Source of the DNA: Rana temporaria
Lineage: Eukaryota; Chordata; Amphibia; Anura; Ranidae
Assembly: GCF_905171775.1 (NCBI RefSeq)
Contig: NC_053489.1
Coordinates: forward strand, 326,316,589-326,380,588
Length of the DNA: 64,000 bases
Reading direction: 5' to 3'
Positions within the stretch are counted from its first letter, which is position 1; the number at the start of each line of letters is the position of its first letter. Below the pieces are notes generated by a model. That model searched no databases. It had not been told where the DNA came from and saw only the letters and a program-made list of their open reading frames with translations. The translations under genes and the position numbers were made by a program. Shown piece by piece: positions 57,140 to 64,000 of the stretch.

Positions 57140-57275
57140 TCCAGCCAACCCATGATTGTTTGTGGGCTGTGGGAGGAAAGTGGAGAACCTGGGGAGGGCA
57201 TTAGGACTTAATGCAGATAGGTTATGTGATGAGGATGGTGTGTTAACCTTGTAACCACTACACTGCCCATGGCGG
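57140..57275 (-). mobile_element. Degenerate tRNA-derived SINE, antisense
   Basis: On the - strand it reads GGGCAGTGTAGTGGTTACAA as an A-box-like head and, after worn text, TTTCCTCCCACAGCCCACAA, the conserved core seen at 8930-8945. Confidence 0.65.
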
Positions 57276-57898
57276 CATGTAGGACTCTTTGAAAAAGACA
57301 CATGGGGATTTTATGAGAACTTTCAGCTGCCAGATGCAAGCTCAGTAAGTCTACCTATATATCTTAAAAGACAGAATGCATCACAGAATATTCATTCAGC
57401 AGCGCCAGACCTATTCTGCCTAAACCCTTTCATCCCAATAGTGTCGCTGCCAAGATGGGGTCTGCTTCCAGCAGCTCATGTGTCGTATCCTCACGTACAC
57501 TCTAGACTGGAGATCCCGAGGATTTTATTTTTCTTACAACCACTGAAAGTGCTCTGAGCTGGAGCCAGAATATTTCAGATATGATTCACATGCCCAGATA
57601 AACATACAAACCCTTATACTGTGTGAATAATGTAAGGCAAGTGTTTGCATATTGATAGTTGTTGCCTGGATTATTTCACACATTTGTACAGATATTTAAC
57701 ACCCCTGCAAACCTGATTGCAATGCATTTTTCCTAAAGTAATTTTTTCAGCCTAATACAAGAACTGGCATTAAATGAGAGGTAATCTCATTATCCAATCA
57801 AGTGCTCCTCTCCGCAGTGTAAAAAAAAGGGGAATACAAAAAGCGGTCTCTTCTGCAATAAAAAGCCTGTGATGTGCAGCACAATTTGCGTCTTTGCT
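57276..57898. other. No recognised feature
   Basis: Intron-like sequence without detectable features. Confidence 0.35.
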
Positions 57899-57899
57899 T

Positions 57900-58173
57900 T
57901 AGGCCGGGTTCACACATCTCCAGCTGCAGTTTGCAGTCTTGGATCGTTCCTTTTCACCGTTTCTTTTCACCGGGTCAAGTGCGATTCAGGGACAAATTTT
58001 TCCCTGAATTTACGCCTGAACCAGACCCAAAAATGCACAGGACCCTTTTCAAACCACACCGTGGCCACCCCAGACATGTGTGAACCAGCTCCATCGAAAG
58101 CCTGTCAGTCATGTTATGCAAATTGGATGTGGTTAAAAGGGCATCCAATTTGCATATATGTGAACCCAGCCTT
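57900..58173. mobile_element. MITE with GGGTTCACA ends
   Basis: TAGGCCGGGTTCACACATCT and the complement of TAAGGCTGGGTTCACATATA form the ends. Two ccaatttgcata-like blocks near the right are mirrored. Confidence 0.75.
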
Positions 58174-59516
58174 AATAAGTCACCCAAGGGTTCGGACAGT
58201 GAAGTAAGAAGCAGTTAGGTAGTGAGTGGTTGGTGAATTTGTTTAAAGCAGAATTTCAGGCTTTCTTATCCTATATAGAACTGCTTTTTGCAAAATGTAT
58301 TAAGCACAACAGCAATGTGCAAGTCACATAATTCTAACGCATTTTAGCCAACGAGGCAGGCTTTGGTCTAAACGCATTCGATTTATGTGGATTGTACATT
58401 GTTGTTCTTAATAAATTTTGCAAGCATAAGCTCTTGAGTTGCCGGCTATTTCTTCTATTATGGATTCACAGTGAACTACACAGCCAGTTCGCCAACCCTG
58501 CTCATCAATTTTCATATAGCAGTAGAGTGTGGGTGAGCTTTTCTTTGTTCTCTTATGCTATCTGCTTTTACCTCTTGTGCTTGCTAAACTATGCTGCTTA
58601 AATTTTCTTCCGCACTAAAACACATCCCCTATGTCCTGTGTGGTTCAAACAACTTCCATTTGGCCAGTTTCATCTGAATGAGAGAGAATAACTTAAAGCG
58701 GCATTAAACCCAAAAGCAAACATTTATTATATTGCCTCTTACCATTTCTTTGTAATGACTGTATTTCATTTTTTTTAGGCTTTCTTTCTTCTGTATTTAT
58801 CTGATGATTCAGCCAGCAAGTCTGTTGTTTTTCAAAAGCCCAAGCTCTCTGGCAGAATGTATCAGTTTACATGGATGAGCTAAACCATTTAACAATGGCA
58901 GGGGTGCTTACAATGATCAGTTGTTATTCATGTACACATATTATCCTAAAAGGAGAAAAACTGTTTGCTGTACCTGATTATAAAGCGTGAGCTGAAATTT
59001 GGCTTCAATTGTTGGTGTATCTAAATCTACTAATACATTTACCACTGCCCCTATGCTGCTATCTGCTGTGCCTCCTTTATTCATTCATCCAGAGTGGTAT
59101 CTCACTAATACAGGAGGTGTATTACTGACCAGATCACCAGACGAAAACAGAGAAAAAAGCCATAGAATAGACAGACAATGCAACCACCACATCTAATGAT
59201 TGTAATCTGCGATATAATACTTTTTTGTGTTTTAATACCGCTTTTAAAGTGTTACTTGACCCACAACAGTAAAATCAGTTTGTTAATGCAGTAAAGCATG
59301 CTTGTTCCACTCACTGTGGAAGGGGTTAATCTCCCGCATTGTGTGTAAAGGTTGTTTGATCCGGTCTTCTCTGATCCGCCCCTTCCTCTGGCCCAATCCA
59401 TCTCCTGATAGAACAGAGCCTTGGGGGCACTCTGCACATGCTCAATTTGATGTGTATTGCCAGAGTTTTTTTTTCTTGGGAGAGTGCATGTAATTGGCAC
59501 AGGGCCAATCCGCACG
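58174..59516. other. Unassigned sequence with a repeat start
   Basis: TTAAAGCGGCATTAAACCC at 58693 resembles the starts of TTAA-flanked repeats elsewhere, but no right end is resolved. No gene is seen. Confidence 0.4.
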
Positions 59517-59524
59517 GTCTAGAC

Positions 59525-59681
59525 CTGGGGTCTCAATCTGGTGGCCCTCCAGCTGTTGCAAAACTTCAAGTCCCATCATGCCTCTGCCTGTGGGAGTCAT
59601 GCTTGTAACTTTCAGCCATGCAATGCCTCATAGGACTTTTAGTTTTGCAACAGCTGGAGGGCCGCCAGTTTGAGACCCCTG
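59525..59681. mobile_element. hAT-type MITE (CCCTCCAGCTGTT family), 157 bp
   Basis: CTGGGGTCTCAATCTGGTGG and the complement of CAGGGGTCTCAAACTGGCGG are the ends; both arms continue with GCCCTCCAGCTGTTGC. GTCTAGAC is an exact 8-bp duplication (59517-59524 and 59682-59689). Confidence 0.92.
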
Positions 59682-59849
59682 GTCTAGACATAGTGTCAGG
59701 GGTCCTGCAGCCTCATAGGACAGTCAGAGGAGAATGAAAACTCTTCCTACAAGCTTTAACCAGACACTAATAGAAGTCACACAACTGCTATATACTGCTG
59801 ATGAGAAAAGATATTTAGCAGTTTATATGCTGGCTGGTCACTCGGGTCT

Positions 59850-60160
59850 CCCACTCGTTATAACAGCTGAGCTCTAAAAAACGGTATTGGGGTGAAGCCT
59901 GTAGCTGCAGGCTTTAGCCCTGTACAACCACTTCCTCAAACTGACGTACCGGTTCGTAGCTTCACGTGAAGTGGTTAAGGACTCATTTAGAAGAGCAATT
60001 AACCCCCTGGTCCCTGCCAGGAGAACACAGTGATTATTGATAGTGGCTATAGCCACTGGCAATAATCGCATGTAAAAATCCGACATTCTGGTTGTACCCA
60101 AGTCGATCGACTTAAGTACAATTAGCCAGCCCACAGTTGGACAGATTCTAACCTATAGGC
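59850..60160. repeat. TTAA-family right-end fragment and neighbouring repeat
   Basis: The hairpin ACCACTTCCTCAAACTGACG with GTGAAGTGGTTAA (59928-59977) resembles the terminal stem at 10197-10246. The following ctggttgtacccaagtcgat resembles 16618-16640. Confidence 0.5.
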
Positions 60161-60713
60161 GGTGTTCTATCGAATATAGTCCCTGCGCATGCTTTCCTAT
60201 CAGCTGGCGTGATGTCACCATAGCGCATGTGCACACCGAAGAAGGCATTTTTGGACGGGAGATATCATTTGGCAGGCAGAAATTAAAACTATGCAAAGAG
60301 AGGAGGGAGACCATAGTTGTGAGATTGTGCCTCGCTGTTTGCAGGGCGGGTTGTGTGTGTTGCAGGGTGGGCTGTGGGTGTGTTGCAGGGTGGGTTGTGG
60401 CTGCGTTCCAATCTGCCCTTAGGCACAGGCCAAACCCGCCCTGCAACACAGACAAAAGCCAACCTTTAGCACACTGTAAACCCCCCCCCCGCAACAGTGA
60501 GGCACAATCTGACAACTACGGTCTTCCCCCTCTCCTTGCATAGCTTTCAATTCTGCACGTCAAATGGTATCTCCCATCCAAAAATGCCTTCTACAATGTG
60601 CGCATGCGCTTTGGTGATGTCACGCCAGCTGAGCGGCAAATCGGCTGGAGTGGCCGTCCGTACTGCGCATGTGTGGCCGCTTTTCGACGGAGCGCACTAT
60701 TTGATAGAACACC
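60161..60713. repeat. Imperfect foldback with minisatellite-like centre
   Basis: GGTGTTCTATCGAATA at the left mirrors TTTGATAGAACACC at the right; gcatttttggacgggagata pairs with tatctcccatccaaaaatgc. The centre (60340-60410) has three copies of a ttgcagggtgggctgtggg-like unit. Confidence 0.8.
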
Positions 60714-62155
60714 TGCTTTAGTTATTTATGAAAGACACAACTGTAATAGCGGCAGATCCAATACTTTGCATACTAGAGCTGCTTTCTCTTAGTCCAGTCC
60801 TGAACATTTTTGAAATTTTGTATATCCACTCAGTGGACCACAACATATTTGTATTTAGTCATTTACTTTCTTTAGCAAAATTTGTAGTTGCCTGCATAGT
60901 GCCTAATTGAATGTTTATTTAATTGATGTGAATACATATTCAAGACAGACTCTCTCACGCTCCTCTTATTCTGGACAAATATCTGATAAGAACAGGGTGA
61001 CTTGAGGGGAAGTTTTCAGCTGATAAACACTTCCTCTGCTGGACATATTTAGGAAATGGTATTTACAATCAACTTTAGTTTATTCTCTAGGAGTCGGGCT
61101 TCTTTACTGAAACTGTTCCGAATGATGGTACAAACTAGTTGTTTGTTCATATGCTTGACACAAGGTGCAGTCTAATATTCAAATGTTCTCTTCTTGTCCC
61201 TATTATGCATATGCTGTGAGGGTCAATACTGCAATGCAATTCAGTTGGCCATATCTGTATGCAGTGCCTCCCAGAGCTGACACAATATGCAGCTGACCAC
61301 CAACAATTCACATACATTATGACTTTTGAAACAATATACAACTCCAGTGATAGTATAGGGGTTCTTCTGCGCTGGCCAAAATGAATTCAAATGAAATCCA
61401 CAATAGGGGAGGAAGTGGTTAAATATGTGAAATTGCTGCTCAATCTACAAGTGTACAAATCACTATAAAGAAAAATAATAATAAATGATGAGCGCAGTGT
61501 CAAAATCACATACTGCGCATAAGTGATAATCACTAACAAGCGATGATATACCTAATAATATATAAATCACACTAAAAGTGCAAGTGCAAATATTGTGAAC
61601 AAGACTGCTCCAAAACAAAGTGCATATATAGAATAAAAGCCAGGAACAAATGCTCCAAGAAATCAATGAATGTAAAGACCAATAAATATATGAATATATA
61701 TATAAATGAAAAAAACTGGGCACAGTCCAAAACAAGGTGAAAAATCAATAGTCCAAAAAACAGAGTGAAAAAATCAATAGAATTTGCTTCAATCCATGAA
61801 TCATAGCGTTTCAACTGTAGAACTTCCTGCTATGTGGGCTCACAGAACGCTTACCTCCATACATAAGTATTGTAGCTTTAAATGCAGCAGCTTCCTGAGC
61901 AGACAGGGACATCCATACGTATTCCAGATAATAGCTGATGGTTCAGAGGTCTTCAGAAAGATGGAGGCTCTCAGTGGGGACAGATATACATAGCCAAAAG
62001 AAGAGAGACTCCCATGTGAAGTAAGCAAACACTGAATATTTAATAAAAATATATCTGCTTACATTACATAAAACGCCAAACAGGGCTATGGAAAGGCTTG
62101 CACGGACGGACTGGCTCCTACGTCACTTCCGGTCACGTGTGTATTCCTAACGCGT
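60714..62155. other. Unassigned intron and repeat-like tract
   Basis: No gene is recognised. From 61360 to 62155 the composition shifts to A-rich with short motif echoes (aaaatcaatag, gtgcaagtgcaaatatt), ending in gacgtgacatgctcgg next to the hAT relic. It may be the remains of another retroelement. Confidence 0.35.
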
Positions 62156-62159
62156 GACG

Positions 62160-63828
62160 TGACATGCTCGGAACCAGCGGTGCGCTGTAGGCGTTCAAGG
62201 GGCTACGCAGGTACGCAGGCAAAGAGATGCCATGCGGTGCTTGAGCTGGTGTGCTTGGGGGACAGGAGCCACACTGGGGCAAAGGGTTCTGTCAGCTCTG
62301 CAGGGGCAGGCTCAGAGGTGATTGACGCTACGCCAGCTTAAGCCAGGAATGGTGGTTTGCGACAATGGCACCAACCTCCTCCTTCGCCCTGCGACAGGGA
62401 CAACTGACCCATGTGCCCTGTTTTGCTCATGTCCTTAATTTGGTGGTGCAGCGGTTCTTGGGCAGGTACCCGGGCTTACAGGATGTCCTGAAGCAGGTCA
62501 GGAAAGTCTGTGTGCATTTCTGATGGTCATATAATGCCAGTGCTCGGCTGGCAGATTTCCAAAGGGAATACAACCTGCCCAAGAACCGCCTAATCTGTGA
62601 CATGCCCACCAGGTGGAACTCTACTTTGGCCATGCTGCAGAGGGCCATCAATGAGTATCTGTGCCAATATGGCAGCAGAACTGGGTCAGGGGAGCTTGTT
62701 TTTTTTTCCCCACGCCAGTGGGCCTTGATCAGGGATGCATGCACTGTCCTGTCACCATTTGAGGAGGCCACGAGGATGGTGAGCAGTGACAGTGCATGCA
62801 TCAGTGAGACTGTCCCTCTTATTCACATGTTGGAGCACACACTGCGTGGAATAATGGACTGGGCCCTTGAGGCAGAACAGAAGGAGGAAGAGGAGGACTT
62901 CCTTACCTCTCAAGGCCCCCTTTATCCAGAGAGTGTTCCTGCTTGCCCGCCTATCACACAGGAAGAGGACGAGGAGGAGGATTGTGTCAGCATGGAGGTG
63001 GAGCCTAGCACTCAGCATCAGCAGCAGTCTTCAAGGGATCAATTACAGTCCCAAGGAACCCATGGACTTGTACGTGGCTGGGATGAGGTGGCTACGGATC
63101 ATGTCGTCCTCAGTGACCCAGAGGACTCCGCATTGTATGCCTCAGCAAACCTATGCTGCATGGTATCCCTGATCCTGCAAAGCCTGAGGAAGAATCCTCG
63201 TATTTGTGCTATCAAGGAGAGGGATCATTACTGGCTCGCAACTCTCCTTGATCCACGTTACAAGAATAAGGTTGCAGACCTTATCTTGCCGGAGCAGAAG
63301 ATGAAACATCTTCGGGAGGCCTTGCAGAAAGGTCTGTGCAACGCGTTCCCAGAGACTGGGGGGTTACAAAATCCTGGTCCTGGACAACGTGTTGCTGAGG
63401 CTTCGGTCAGTCACAGAAGGAGCAGTGGAGAAGGTGGCCGTCTGACCGATACGTTCAGACATTTTTTTAGTCCGCAGCCCCAAGGTATGACCGGTTCCAG
63501 CAACCATTGCCAGCGTCTGTTTTACATGGTGCCGCAATACCTAGGGGCAAGATCAGACTTGGACACCTTTCTCACCGAAAATTCTCTGGCTTACTGGGTC
63601 TTGAGGATGGATCACTGGCCAGAGCTTGCACAGTACGCAATTGAGCTACTGGCTTGTCCTGCATCCAGCGTTCTTTCAGAACGCACATTCAGTGCTGCTG
63701 GAGGCTTTGTAACCGATCACAGGGTGCGCCTCTCCACTGACTCGGTCGATCGACTGACCTTCATAAAAATGAATCCGGCTTGGATCACCACCAGCTACCA
63801 AGCACCTGATGCTGATGTAACTGAATAA
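62160..63828 (+). pseudogene. hAT-superfamily transposase, 5'-truncated and disrupted
   Basis: From 62602 an open frame of 408 codons runs to the stop at 63826-63828. It begins PTRWNSTLAMLQRAINEYL, a signature of the hAT catalytic domain, passes through an acidic linker, DHYWLATLLDPRYKNKVADL, and ends in the hAT dimerisation domain (YWVLRMDHWPELAQYAIELL...ACPASSVLSERTFSAAGGF). Upstream, the homologous text continues in other frames: VVCDNGTN near 62355 and CFAHVLNLVVQRFLG near 62421, with a stop near 62522 and a frameshift between them. The BED zinc finger and left terminus are absent. The intact 3' frame is compatible with a fairly young copy; nothing shows domestication. Confidence 0.9.
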
Positions 63829-64000
63829 CTTTTTTTGAAATGTCAGATCCCTTCAAGACTGCCTATGCTGATGCTGAGTGAATATCCTCCTCAATGATCT
63901 TGCTGATAGCAAGTTGTAAGAACATTGTTGGTTCTGGGCACCGCCACCAGTGGCTAAGGCCCAATTTTTCTGCCCCTGTTTAACAGGGGCGTGTAATTAA
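63829..64000 (+). mobile_element. hAT element 3' flank, running off the window
   Basis: Non-coding tail after the transposase, containing the hairpin GCCCCTGTTTAACAGGGGC (63973-63991). The right terminal repeat is not reached. Confidence 0.55.

Noticed and set aside
62602..63828. Domesticated ZBED-like host gene
   Set aside because: Upstream homologous sequence has a stop and a frameshift and there is no BED domain; a transposon relic is simpler.

Overview
This window is vertebrate nuclear DNA, most likely from a frog and probably ranid-like. One real host coding segment is visible: an internal exon of LPAR1 (lysophosphatidic acid receptor 1) on the + strand at 37056-37803, with clear splice acceptor and donor. 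Upstream and downstream coding exons are not visible, so the window lies inside LPAR1 and almost everything else is intron. The vertebrate call rests on the exon; the frog call is an inference from remembered repeat families (TTAA-flanked elements ending CCACTT, DIRS and Penelope relics, many snap-back MITEs).

Layout. 1-3310: TTAA-type repeats carrying a 9-bp-TSD MITE and an antisense tRNA-derived SINE. 3310-5240: mostly unassigned. 5240-16600: a Penelope-like reverse transcriptase relic split by a 10.9-kb composite insertion (5414-16319). That insertion has short terminal inverted repeats and contains two giant foldbacks (5876-7992 and 13580-15822), TTAA elements, a SINE and two hAT MITEs. 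17000-19190: a third large foldback and a smaller GC-rich snap-back. 19200-22370: largely unassigned. 22373-22800: LINE 3' end, antisense. 23123-27472: a nearly full-length but decayed DIRS retrotransposon with inverted terminal repeats and a two-part internal complementary region. 28444-29700: decayed gag gene, antisense. 30067-36500: MITEs and a TTAA element. 37056-37803: LPAR1 exon. 37929-61360: intron with more than a dozen MITEs, two large unassigned tracts and an antisense SINE fragment. 62160-64000: hAT transposase relic with an intact 408-codon 3' part, running off the window end.

There is no operon, CRISPR array or bacterial feature. The genes do not form a pathway: one receptor exon sits in a repeat-rich intron. 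The most informative signals are structural: arrays of stem-loops at one end of three TTAA elements, MITEs sharing ends and a small central motif but not interiors, long near-perfect palindromes, and nested insertions whose target duplications can be read directly.
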